Shown piece after piece: positions 1 to 7,829 of a DNA stretch of 61,357 bases. The notes below the pieces were generated by a model. That model had not been told where the DNA came from. It saw only the letters and a list, made by a program, of their open reading frames with translations, and made no database searches. The DNA comes from Maribellus maritimus (GTDB lineage Bacteria > Bacteroidota > Bacteroidia > Bacteroidales > Prolixibacteraceae), in NCBI RefSeq assembly GCF_022267315.1, contig NZ_JAIKLE010000039.1:1-61357 (forward strand). Direction: 5' to 3'. Both the position numbers and the translations under genes were made by a program. The first letter of the stretch is position 1. Each line of letters starts with the position of its first letter.

Positions 1-117
1 TTTTTAGCTCATTTTTGCACCCCATTTTTACGTTAGCAACAGGATTTAATAAGCTCTGGAAGATTAGATAATTTTATTTGTTTTTCTAATCTGGATGTGC
101 TTATGTGGGGAATGCCC
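1..117. other. Non-coding window edge with a small hairpin
   Basis: No credible gene is visible here. An inverted repeat (AGATTAG at 61-67, CTAATCT at 86-92) can form a short stem-loop. The stretch ACGTTAGCAACAG near 32-44 resembles the kind of end seen on the repeats that follow, so this may be the edge of a preceding cassette. That last point is a guess, because the rest lies outside the window. Confidence 0.35.
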
Positions 118-346
118 TATAACGGGAGTCTGTGTAAAAACTATATTTAACCTTTTGAGATTTCATTTCTTCCATTTTTTCATGTGTACCTACCCAAATA
201 CTCTATTAGTTTTTGCACAGTTCGACGGTTGGTACACGTTGCCGGATTTCGGAGAGCGTTCCTGTCCGAAGGACACGGAACTGCGAAACGAGAATCCGCA
301 GTTGGCGAACCACCGAATCCCGCCCTGCAATATGTACTGTGTTATA
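118..346 (-). repeat. Structured cassette-type repeat, copy 1
   Basis: The first ~157 bases (118-274) are nearly identical to 1643-1799, with about eight substitutions by eye; the remaining part differs. The ends are inverted: TATAAC at 118-123 and GTTATA at 341-346. Inside, CTGTGTAAAAAC (130-141) pairs with GTTTTTGCACAG (209-220) apart from one G.T wobble, and AACTGCG pairs with CGCAGTT near 289-302. The element begins 20 bases past the stop codon of the leftward gene 367-1605, so gene plus 3' repeat forms a unit. Open frames across it differ at amino-acid-changing positions between copies, so it is probably not coding. It resembles a recombination-site-like (attC-like) arrangement, but the ends do not match the canonical attC consensus. 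Confidence 0.8.
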
Positions 347-366
347 AAAAGTTGTTTTCATTTATG

Positions 367-1605
367 TTAATCGAAGTATTTAGAAAGACTAACTTCCCAG
401 TCCGACACATTAAATTTATCCTCAATCCGTCCTTCTTTATTTATCATATAACAAATTCTTGAACAATATGCATCTCTGTATTTCTGGTAAATATCTTCGT
501 TATATTTTTCTTCTGTATCTATTTGAAACCCTTCAAGGTTTTTATCAATTCCAAAGTCCAATCGAATGACGTAAGTATCATTTGAGTATTTTTCTCTAAT
601 ATCATAATAGGCTTGAGTTGAGAATCGGTCACCTCCACAACCACAAGAATTAAGTATGATTATTGATTTATCTTGCAGATTTGAACTTTCTATCGTGTCA
701 CCTGAAACTGTTTGACAAGTAAATTCTGGTGCTATCATACCAACTTGTGTTCCAGTCAGTTTTTCAAAGTTCTTTTCTTCAGTGAGAACTATTGTTCCAC
801 TTCCATTATAAAGCTTTTGAAACTTGTAATAAAATTGTCCTAATTTGATGTATTCACCTTGCGCTACTATATCTCGGAAAATTAAGGTATCTCGCGCAAT
901 TCCATTGTCTGAGACGAGGTACATTATAGGGTCGAGAAAACAAAAGGTTGAAGAATTGTCATCTGCAACATTAATTAGATAACTTTTATTGTCAATTTCA
1001 AAATGAGATTGAAGATGTTGAGATGTTGATTCGAGAAGGCTATTTCTAAATATTCCTATTTTTAACCATCCTGTATCTTTTACAATTGTATTTCCATAAT
1101 CAATTTGATATTTAATATCAATTAGATTTTCGTCTGATTTCCAGTCCCATTCTTTTATTTGCCTAATAGAGTCATCTCGTAAATCTTTATTGTTGTTATC
1201 GTCAACAATAAGAATTTCTTTATTGTGTATATTTCCCTTAATCATTAATATTTGTCTATCTGCTAAAGAATAGTTTTGTTGATAAAACACTTCTTGTTTT
1301 GACTCATCGAAATATTTCAATGAATCAAACATTAAAAAGTAGAATCCTAATTTCAAATCAGTAACACTGTCAGGTAACACAAAATGGTAGTTGGGATAGT
1401 ACTCAAACCAGTCCAAATTTTTCCATTCACTTGTATCTCGGAAAGATGCTCCAGATGCGCCAATTTTGAAGATTCCATCACCTTTTAGTTTTACCGATTC
1501 AAGATACAAAGTGTCAGAATCTGAGGAAAAGTTATTTCTTTCGTGCATACTTTGACTGCATCCAAAAAAGAATATTATACAGCTAATTATGACTATATTT
1601 TTCAT
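367..1605 (-). CDS. Lipoprotein with C-terminal redoxin (thioredoxin-like) domain
   Basis: The 412-residue product starts with a signal peptide ending in a lipobox (FFGC, Cys16), so it is probably a membrane-anchored envelope lipoprotein. Residues ~20-280 match nothing I recognise. From about residue 283 the pattern VGMIAPEF...T.SGD.I..S.L fits an AhpC/TSA or TlpA-type thioredoxin fold. At the usual CxxC place the sequence is CGCGG (Cys321, Cys323), a CxC arrangement, so ordinary disulfide reductase chemistry is uncertain. Another cysteine pair (CSRIC) lies near the C terminus. The gene stands alone between two copies of the structured repeat, and its base composition looks more A+T-rich than the genes from 3.7 kb onward. 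The family fold is fairly secure; the role is unknown. Confidence 0.75.
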   Translation of the reverse strand: MKNIVIISCIIFFFGCSQSMHERNNFSSDSDTLYLESVKLKGDGIFKIGASGASFRDTSEWKNLDWFEYYPNYHFVLPDSVTDLKLGFYFLMFDSLKYFDESKQEVFYQQNYSLADRQILMIKGNIHNKEILIVDDNNNKDLRDDSIRQIKEWDWKSDENLIDIKYQIDYGNTIVKDTGWLKIGIFRNSLLESTSQHLQSHFEIDNKSYLINVADDNSSTFCFLDPIMYLVSDNGIARDTLIFRDIVAQGEYIKLGQFYYKFQKLYNGSGTIVLTEEKNFEKLTGTQVGMIAPEFTCQTVSGDTIESSNLQDKSIIILNSCGCGGDRFSTQAYYDIREKYSNDTYVIRLDFGIDKNLEGFQIDTEEKYNEDIYQKYRDAYCSRICYMINKEGRIEDKFNVSDWEVSLSKYFD

Positions 1606-1642
1606 AAAGAAATTTCGATTAGCAGTGTCTTTTACAATTTCT

Positions 1643-1859
1643 TATAACGGGAGTCTGTGTAAAAACTATATTTAACCTTTTGAGATTTCATTTCTTCCAT
1701 TTTTTTATGTGTACGTATCCGAATACTCTATTAGTTTTTGCACAGTCTGACGGTTGGTACATGTTGCCGGATTTCGGAGAGCGTTCCTGTCCGGAGGACG
1801 ACGAGATTCTACTTGTCGAATCCGCACAAACCCAGCCATGCCTTATACCACGTGTTGTA
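1643..1859 (-). repeat. Structured cassette-type repeat, copy 2
   Basis: This is the second copy of the element at 118-346. It has ends TATAAC (1643-1648) and GTTGTA (1854-1859) and the same internal inverted repeat, CTGTGTAAAAAC (1655-1666) with GTTTTTGCACAG (1734-1745). The gene-proximal ~60 bases differ from copy 1 yet still contain self-complementary segments (CGAC/GTCG, GATTC/GAATC), so structure may be kept where sequence is not. It begins 29 bases past the stop codon of the leftward gene 1889-3148, repeating the gene-then-repeat order of copy 1. Confidence 0.8.
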
Positions 1860-1888
1860 GTGCGTTTTTTATTCATTTTTCAATATTA

Positions 1889-3148
1889 CTAATCTTTGAC
1901 ACAACGTATTGAAAATCCATATCCCTTTGGATGTGGATCCCATTTGCCAACCTGTGAATTATTATACATGAGATACCTCCTATGTATCCAAAAATCATTG
2001 TATTCCGTGGAAGAATGCCAATGTCCTTCTTCACCCTCCCCCTTAAAATTTCCTCCACTTGTTGGATTAATAGTACCCCCTCCAGTTCTAAGTCCACCGG
2101 GTAATCCGTGAAATCCAATGCTGTCAGTTGCCGCAGTATTTGGATTTAACCAGTATGCGTTACCAGCTGCTTTTAATTTTCCTCCTGCAACAAGTTCGCC
2201 ACCCAAACTGCTTGTCAGTATTGTCCATTCTTCATCACTTGGTACATGCCATCCTTCCGGAGCGACTTTCCGGCTATCATCTACGGTATACCAGTTATAC
2301 AATCTTCCGTAAGTATCTGCAAAATCCTCATCGTTATTGTAACTACAGTAAGCGCCTGTTTTTAAGATACTCCACGCTTCGCCATCCGTCACGTTTGGAA
2401 TGGAGTCACCGTTTTTATATCTGATTGTTTTTAAGTTTTCTGCCATCCACCACTGTGAACCAATCTTTACAACCGGATATAAGTTTCCATCTGCATCTTT
2501 ACATTCGTAAAATTCAACTTCATATGTTTTCGATTCAGTTGGTGAATCAGCAATTTTAGTAATATTGTCACCTGAGTAAACATAAAAGAAAATCAAATCG
2601 TTATTGTCGATTTTAGCTGATTTTTCTCTTTTTGCAATCGAAGAATATCCATTGTATTCAATTTTACTTAACGTTGAATTATTTTTTACAGAAATTATTT
2701 TTTGAGAGAATTTATTTTTATTGCCAGTAACATTTAAAATATATAGTCCTTCGTTTTTTACCGAAATCGTAAACCTGTGAAGACCTCTGGTTATATTTTG
2801 CCTTTTTTCGGAAATAGTTCGACCATCAATATCTGTTAATGATATTTTTATCTGAGTTGTTTGCCCGGAATAAAATCGAAGTTCGGTTTTGTTAACAAAA
2901 GGATTTGGATAAACATCTATTTGTTCAAGATATGTTGGCAATAAGTTAGTGCCTGTAGTAAACGAACTCATATTAATTGTATTTGAACCTTTAACAAATA
3001 CAGTTTTTCTTGTTTCTGCATTTATTGCTCTAATACTATCAATATTATTTTCAGGAGTAACGGAACTAAATGTTAAGATAAAATCTTGAGCAGTAAGATT
3101 AAAAACTGCGAGACTTAAGCTTATCTGTAAAAAGACTATTTTTCTCAT
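1889..3148 (-). CDS. Secreted FISUMP-domain protein
   Basis: The C-terminal ~200 residues carry the pattern of the Fibrobacter succinogenes major paralogous domain (TIGR02145): DADGNLYPVVKIGSQWWMAEN, TYGRLYNWY, GWHVPSDEEW and a terminal GFSIRCVKD. Such domains are common in secreted proteins of Bacteroidota and Fibrobacterota; their function is unknown. In the middle, a VYPNPF segment followed by a beta-rich stretch resembles a type IX sorting-like module, though it is not at the C terminus, where sorting signals normally act. I chose the ATG at 3148 because MRKIVFLQISLSLAVF... is a clean signal peptide; an ATG at 3190 would add 14 residues. The gene is followed by a copy of the structured repeat. 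It is a mobile-looking accessory gene of unknown role. Confidence 0.75.
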   Translation of the reverse strand: MRKIVFLQISLSLAVFNLTAQDFILTFSSVTPENNIDSIRAINAETRKTVFVKGSNTINMSSFTTGTNLLPTYLEQIDVYPNPFVNKTELRFYSGQTTQIKISLTDIDGRTISEKRQNITRGLHRFTISVKNEGLYILNVTGNKNKFSQKIISVKNNSTLSKIEYNGYSSIAKREKSAKIDNNDLIFFYVYSGDNITKIADSPTESKTYEVEFYECKDADGNLYPVVKIGSQWWMAENLKTIRYKNGDSIPNVTDGEAWSILKTGAYCSYNNDEDFADTYGRLYNWYTVDDSRKVAPEGWHVPSDEEWTILTSSLGGELVAGGKLKAAGNAYWLNPNTAATDSIGFHGLPGGLRTGGGTINPTSGGNFKGEGEEGHWHSSTEYNDFWIHRRYLMYNNSQVGKWDPHPKGYGFSIRCVKD

Positions 3149-3190
3149 AAGATATGATCTATTATTTGTTGATTTTTTTAGTTTCTTCAA

Positions 3191-3705
3191 AATGCACTAC
3201 AACTAGTGTACATATTCACCTGTATTATTACCTTCTCTCAAAAAAAATTCAGTATCAACATCCGTACTACATATGGTCATATCTGTAAACATTAACCAAC
3301 GGATCAACATCTGTTTTAACTTTTCCGGGGGGCTCCCTCACATGTTAATTAGAAAATTCTCTGCGGCCCGGGTTGTTTTTTTTGATTTCCGATGTTAAAT
3401 ATATACAAGCCACTGAAGTTCAACAACAAATGAATAGTGTTATTGAGCAGGTTGTTTGGGAGAAATGAGAAGAGAGACAGTGGGCACTGAGAGGGTGAGC
3501 AACTGGAAAGAGGAGAAGAGAGGGTGAGTGGTGAATGGTAAGTGGTGAGAAATGAGTGAGATTGCTGCTGAGATTGCGGGCACTCGCTGGAAGTTTTGAA
3601 ATTGACAAAACAGGGGCTTATTTCCCGCACATTATGTGGTTATGGAAGATCGGCGGATAAGCGAGTGTTTTTACTTTCAGGTTTCTGTTTAGCCCAACAA
3701 ACAAA
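3191..3705. other. Non-coding stretch with purine-rich simple repeat
   Basis: No gene is supported. The segment 3461-3567 is dominated by G and A on the top strand, with repeated words such as GAGAAATGAG, GAGGGTGAG and GTGGTGAATGGTAAGTGGTGAG. It reads as degenerate GTGA-type microrepeats. Two overlapping open frames on the minus strand are rich in Ser, Pro, Leu and His, as expected from translating such a tract, and I do not call them genes. Confidence 0.55.
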
Positions 3706-4926
3706 TTATTTTATTTCCCAGCGGGTAAGCATTTCTTTGTTTTTAACATAAATTTCAGCGCCTGTCACCAGCGGAGTTGCATACACCTCGGTATCGGAAA
3801 CGTTGTAAGCCGCCACTTCATTGTATTTTTCAGAATTGGCTTCAAAAATTAAAATTTTGCCGTTTGCCGACATTGAAAGGATATGGTCGCCCAGGTCGAG
3901 GGTTGCCATAAAACGATGGTTTGAATTGTCGTCGCTCCAGGCCGACTCACCGTTTTTTGTTTCGATACAGTATGCTTTTCCCATTCGCGCTTCATGTCCG
4001 AACAAAAACCCGTCGTTTAAAACCGGAGTATTGTAATTGCCGCCAAACTCGCTGTTGTGCCAGTTTTCTGAAGTTGACCACGTGTTCCCCGTCTTTTCAA
4101 TTTTAAAGGATTTTGTTCCTATACCTTGTCCGCAAACGATTACATTCCGGCCATCGATTACCGGAGTTGCAGAATTATAAAAACGCTGTTCTCCGGGCGT
4201 TGAGATTTTCCACAGTAAGTCGCCTTTTTTTGACAGTCCGATTACATGGGTTTCGGTTTGAAAAACCATTATTGCCTCGTCGTCAACGGTCATCAAAACC
4301 GGAGAAGCATAGGTTGCCGGTTCTCCTTTTAATTCCCAGATGATAGTGCCATTATCGGCATTAAAAGCTACAATGGTACCGTTATCGTGTCCGTTTAAAT
4401 GGGCAACACACATTCCGTCAACAATCAGCGGCGACATGGAAGGGTAAAATTTTGGAACCTCTTTATAAGCGAGATTTTTCCAAATAATTTTTCCGGTAGC
4501 TGCATCCAGGCAAAACAACTCTCCTCCTGTTCCCAGGGTATAAACTTTGTCATTTTGCACTTCGGGTGTTGTTCGCGGTCCCGGGTGAGAAGCTCCGCCG
4601 CCCTCAAGCGTAACGGAGGGATGCAGCATCGTTTTCCAGATTTCGTTCCCTGTATCCTGATTGATACACAACGCCACGTGCTGTCCATCCTGTTCGGTGA
4701 GTAAATATAACTTTCCGTCGCCGCTTGAAACAGAAGCATCGCCGAGGCCTACGTTTACTTCCCAAATTTTATTTAATCCGTCAGGCCATTTCCCGGGAGC
4801 TATAAAATTTCCCACTTTTGCATCTCTGTTTTTTCCGCGCCATCCCGGCCAATCCTGCGCCTGGCCCGCTAAAACAACAAAGAATAAAACACAAATGCCT
4901 GTAACGTTTTTTAATAGCGTTTTCAT
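3706..4926 (-). CDS. Secreted PQQ-type beta-propeller protein (BamB-like fold)
   Basis: The 406-residue product has a signal peptide (MKTLLKNVTGICVLFFVVLAGQAQ) and then repeated propeller blades of the A.D..TG...W / LY.L kind, for example INQDTGNEIWKT, LDAATGKIIWKN and FNADNGTIIWEL. The mature N terminus DWPGWRGKNRDAKV is typical of a large secreted group annotated as PQQ-binding-like or BamB-like. That group often occurs near polysaccharide-degradation genes and is not the core BamB of the outer-membrane assembly machine. No catalytic residues are visible and cofactor binding is unproven. I take the ATG at 4926 as the start; an in-frame ATG at 5022 would put 32 unlikely residues before the signal peptide. 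Confidence 0.75.
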   Translation of the reverse strand: MKTLLKNVTGICVLFFVVLAGQAQDWPGWRGKNRDAKVGNFIAPGKWPDGLNKIWEVNVGLGDASVSSGDGKLYLLTEQDGQHVALCINQDTGNEIWKTMLHPSVTLEGGGASHPGPRTTPEVQNDKVYTLGTGGELFCLDAATGKIIWKNLAYKEVPKFYPSMSPLIVDGMCVAHLNGHDNGTIVAFNADNGTIIWELKGEPATYASPVLMTVDDEAIMVFQTETHVIGLSKKGDLLWKISTPGEQRFYNSATPVIDGRNVIVCGQGIGTKSFKIEKTGNTWSTSENWHNSEFGGNYNTPVLNDGFLFGHEARMGKAYCIETKNGESAWSDDNSNHRFMATLDLGDHILSMSANGKILIFEANSEKYNEVAAYNVSDTEVYATPLVTGAEIYVKNKEMLTRWEIK

Positions 4927-5149
4927 CGATTTTAAGGTTATGGTTTTCCGATAGTAATTTTGAAATAAAAATAAAGGTTTATCGGGCAGAAACCAATACG
5001 CATTGACAAATAACAATTTCACAACTTAGCGGGAGAAATATCAGCATTTTATGAAAAAAACGGTCAATTTGCTAACAACCCGGTGAAAATCTATTGACGT
5101 TTTTCTATCTTGCACCCGATAATAAATTGAAATTTAAAACAGAACAAAT

Positions 5150-6451
5150 ATGAATCCACAGGCCGAGGAACTTAATGTTATCATCAGAGAAAAAAGTACA
5201 ACGGTTTATGAACTTCTCTCCGAAAGGGGAAAAAACATTTTCTTTCCGAAAAAGGGCATCCTTGGACAGACCGCCGAAGCCAAGGGCACCAAAATAAATG
5301 CGACGATTGGTGCTGCCATTGAAGACGACGGAACCCCGATGCGTCTGGATACCATCGCCTCAAAAATTAACATGGATCCTTCGCTGGTTTTTCCATATGC
5401 ACCAAGTTTTGGGCGCCCCGATATCAGGGCAAAATGGAAAACTATGATTTATGAAAAAAACCCGTCGTTAAAAGATGTGGAATTAAGTTTGCCGGTGGTT
5501 GCCAATGCATTGACCCATGGTGTTAGTATGGCGGGATATATGTTTTTGGATGAAGGAGATGAAGTGATTGTTCCCGACCTTTTCTGGGGAAATTATAACC
5601 TGATGCTTAATCATGCCTATGGGGCCAATCTTATAAAATTTAACCTGTTTAAAGCGGGTGCATTTGACCTGGAAGCTTTTGAGGCCAAATTAAATGAAGG
5701 CGGAATTGGGAAAAAAGCTGTTATCCTGAATTTTCCAAACAATCCGTCGGGATATACGCCAACGGTTGACGAGTATAACTCCATTGTTGACATTATTAAG
5801 AAGGCAGCTGAAAAAGGAAACAAAATTGTAGTTTTCTCCGACGATGCCTATTTTGGTTTGGTTTATGAAGAAGGGATTGCAGAAGAAAGTATTTTTAGTT
5901 CACTTTGCCGGCTTCACGAAAATGTGCTTGCTGTAAAAATTGACGGAGCAACCAAAGAAGATTACGTTTGGGGTTTCCGTGTTGGTTTTGTTACCTACGG
6001 AATTAAAGGTGGTGATGCAGCGTTGTACGGAGCACTGGAATCAAAAACGGCCGGAGCAATTCGCGGAAGCATTTCCAATTCGGCAAATATTTCTCAGTCG
6101 TTGCTGCTGGCTGCTTTTAACAGCCCGGAGTATGGTGACCAAAAAGTGGCGAAATTCAACATCATGAAAAAAAGATATGATGCTGTTAAAGAAACGCTAA
6201 AAGACGAAAAATACAAAGAGTATTTTGAAGCCATTCCTTATAACTCCGGATATTTTATGTGTATCCAACTAACAGAAGGTCTGGTTGGTGAAACCATCCG
6301 GAAAATACTCATCGACAAATACAGCATTGGAACCATAAGCTTAGGTAACGTTCTTCGTATTGCCTACTCTGCTGTGGCTGCTAAAGATGTAAAAGAAATG
6401 TTTGAAGGAATTTACAGTGCCTGTAAAGACAGTATTGCCGTCGGGAGCTAA
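5150..6451 (+). CDS. PLP-dependent aminotransferase, class I/II fold
   Basis: A 433-residue fold-type I aminotransferase. Visible hallmarks are NFPNNPSGYTP (the conserved N-NPSG loop), FSDDAYFGLVYE (Asp and Tyr contacting the cofactor) and GATKEDYVWGFRVGF, where Lys269 is the likely Schiff-base lysine and the later Arg contacts phosphate. A C-terminal Arg in GNVLRIAYSA would bind the substrate carboxylate. It is probably cytoplasmic. The substrate cannot be read from sequence: an amino acid paired with 2-oxoglutarate or pyruvate is likely. It is monocistronic, with a terminator just downstream and a leftward gene on its 5' side. Confidence 0.85.
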   Translation: MNPQAEELNVIIREKSTTVYELLSERGKNIFFPKKGILGQTAEAKGTKINATIGAAIEDDGTPMRLDTIASKINMDPSLVFPYAPSFGRPDIRAKWKTMIYEKNPSLKDVELSLPVVANALTHGVSMAGYMFLDEGDEVIVPDLFWGNYNLMLNHAYGANLIKFNLFKAGAFDLEAFEAKLNEGGIGKKAVILNFPNNPSGYTPTVDEYNSIVDIIKKAAEKGNKIVVFSDDAYFGLVYEEGIAEESIFSSLCRLHENVLAVKIDGATKEDYVWGFRVGFVTYGIKGGDAALYGALESKTAGAIRGSISNSANISQSLLLAAFNSPEYGDQKVAKFNIMKKRYDAVKETLKDEKYKEYFEAIPYNSGYFMCIQLTEGLVGETIRKILIDKYSIGTISLGNVLRIAYSAVAAKDVKEMFEGIYSACKDSIAVGS

Positions 6452-6478
6452 GTTGCTACAACCGATTGCTCCGGGCAC

Positions 6479-6519
6479 AAAAAAGCCGTTCCATTAAATA
6501 AATGAAAAGGCTTTTTTTT
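6479..6519 (+). terminator. Rho-independent terminator after the aminotransferase
   Basis: AAAAAAGCC (6479-6487) pairs with GGCTTTTTT (6509-6517) across a 21-base loop, and a run of eight T follows the G-C core. The loop is long, so the structure is weaker than it looks. Its place 28 bases after the stop codon supports the call. Confidence 0.6.
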
Positions 6520-6571
6520 ATTTGTTCAATTTGTAAGCATTTGTTTTTGGCTGTAATAAACAGACCCAAAG

Positions 6572-7228
6572 CTATTCCTTATTCTTTTCCTGATGAAGAT
6601 TCAGGTAATATACCAGGCTTATTTCACCTATTTGATTGAGGGAACCGCTAAAAGGTTCCGAATCACTTCTAAAGATATTTATCATACTTTGACTGACTCT
6701 TCCTTCAATCTGAAATATTCCAACCGATGAGCGTCTTGCAAGTCCAAAAGCCCCGCTGACACCATACTCCAGATGGTTATCTATATCTGTACCATAATAT
6801 TCTTTTACTTCCTCTTCACTTATCAAATCCATTTTTTCACTTTCCGAAAGAAGATAAGATACATAGGGCCCGATATTAAAAAAAACTCTTGTTTTACCCC
6901 GCCCAATATTAAAATGAGAAAGAAACGGGAGTTGAACATAGTTTAACTGCCTGGAATAGTCATTGGGATTTGCCAGGGTTTCATTCCAGCCGCCCTGCAT
7001 ATAGTTTAACTCAATCTGAATTCCGAGATTTTTCTGCGATATGTGTCGAAATACCAGGCCGCCATGAAACCCGATATTGTAGGTTTGCTCCTGCACCGGG
7101 TCAAAAGACACGCGTGATACATTTCCTCCCAGTCGGATTCCCCAGTCGGTTTCTGTTACAAAATCATTTTGTGCCTGTAGCAACGATGCTAAAAACAGCA
7201 GAAGCGTAAAAACCAATATTTTTTTCAT
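6572..7228 (-). CDS. PorT-like outer-membrane beta-barrel protein
   Basis: The 218-residue product has a signal peptide (MKKILVFTLLLFLASLLQAQ) and alternating beta-strand patterns that fit the small eight-stranded outer-membrane barrel family (OMP_b-brl_2, PorT-like): GIRLGGNVSRVSF, GIQIELNYMQGG, YVQLPFL and a terminal ISLVYYLNL. The line YVQLPFLSHFNIG is characteristic of this family. No enzymatic motif is seen. It ends about 50 bases from the terminator of the convergent aminotransferase gene and appears to be a single-gene unit. The function is unknown; PorT itself takes part in type IX secretion, but most family members are uncharacterised. Confidence 0.7.
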   Translation of the reverse strand: MKKILVFTLLLFLASLLQAQNDFVTETDWGIRLGGNVSRVSFDPVQEQTYNIGFHGGLVFRHISQKNLGIQIELNYMQGGWNETLANPNDYSRQLNYVQLPFLSHFNIGRGKTRVFFNIGPYVSYLLSESEKMDLISEEEVKEYYGTDIDNHLEYGVSGAFGLARRSSVGIFQIEGRVSQSMINIFRSDSEPFSGSLNQIGEISLVYYLNLHQEKNKE

Positions 7229-7315
7229 TCTATTATTTCAGGTTTTTCTGATTCCTTTTTTTAATCCAAAGCGGCTTTTTACAACAATACGTACAGTATT
7301 GCCCCATATACAAAA

Positions 7316-7699
7316 CTACTCAAATAAGTTCTCATCTCTTATTATCATCAAAATAGCAGAGTGAGGCAAAATAATGTATTTTTCATTGTTAAACTCTATT
7401 TCATATCCGCTTTTGTTCAGGTAAATGGCCAGGTCACCAATATGGGTTTGTAAGGGAACATATTTTATGTCTTCCTTTTTCTCCTTCCAAGTCTCATCGT
7501 CTTCAGCAACTGCAGGAATGGGATATCCGGGGCCGACCTTTACAATGTATCCACTGTGAATTTTCTCATTTTCCTGAACCGTTGGAGGCAAATATAAACC
7601 CGTTTTTGTTTTACTGGTAGGATTTTTGGGTTTTACCAAAACCCGATCGCCTACCATGATAAATTTTTCCAGATCTTTTTCTTCAATTACCAATGACAT
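7316..7699 (-). CDS. GroES-like (cpn10-fold) small protein
   Basis: The 127-residue product contains a chaperonin-10-like segment: VGDRVLVKP near residue 17, then KTKTGLYLPPTVQENEKIHSGYI and VKVGPG, the usual order of GroES strands and mobile loop. An acidic insert (AEDDETWKEKKED) and a longer C-terminal half separate it from true GroES (~95 residues), and no groEL lies beside it. It may be a divergent co-chaperone or a protein that reuses the fold. I prefer the ATG at 7699 (MSLVIEEKDLEKF); in-frame ATGs at 7744 and 7774 add residues without family similarity. Confidence 0.7.
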   Translation of the reverse strand: MSLVIEEKDLEKFIMVGDRVLVKPKNPTSKTKTGLYLPPTVQENEKIHSGYIVKVGPGYPIPAVAEDDETWKEKKEDIKYVPLQTHIGDLAIYLNKSGYEIEFNNEKYIILPHSAILMIIRDENLFE

Positions 7700-7829
7700 C
7701 GTTTTGATTTTTTGTTCCGTGCGCAAAGATATAATTTTCTGCATTTTTGAAATAAGTAATTTATTTTGGTTCATCCGGTGCCTCCTCCCAAATATTGTAT
7801 ATTTTTATGCTGATCTAAATTACTAAACC

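Noticed and set aside
95..462. Two overlapping open frames spanning repeat copy 1
   Set aside because: The related frame at 1680-1892 in copy 2 differs at several amino-acid-changing positions (Phe/Ser, Thr/Met, Lys/Glu) and neither frame ends in the same place. The conservation fits a structured DNA or RNA element and not a protein.
118..1859. Classical integron attC sites
   Set aside because: The ends do not match RYYYAAC...GTTRRRY, and no integrase is visible. I describe them only as cassette-like repeats.
1889..3148. Type IX cargo call from the VYPNPF segment
   Set aside because: Type IX sorting domains act at the C terminus. Here the segment is in the middle and the C terminus is a FISUMP domain.
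3349..3630. Two minus-strand frames over the purine-rich tract
   Set aside because: They translate a simple repeat into Ser/Pro/His/Leu-rich low-complexity sequence, with no start signals or family resemblance.
5094..5113. Promoter of the aminotransferase gene (TTGAC with TATCTTGC)
   Set aside because: The two boxes are only seven bases apart, and no other -33 element lies at the right distance from TATCTTGC.
7316..7699. The canonical essential GroES
   Set aside because: No groEL neighbour, an acidic insertion and a longer C-terminal half. I call it GroES-like only.
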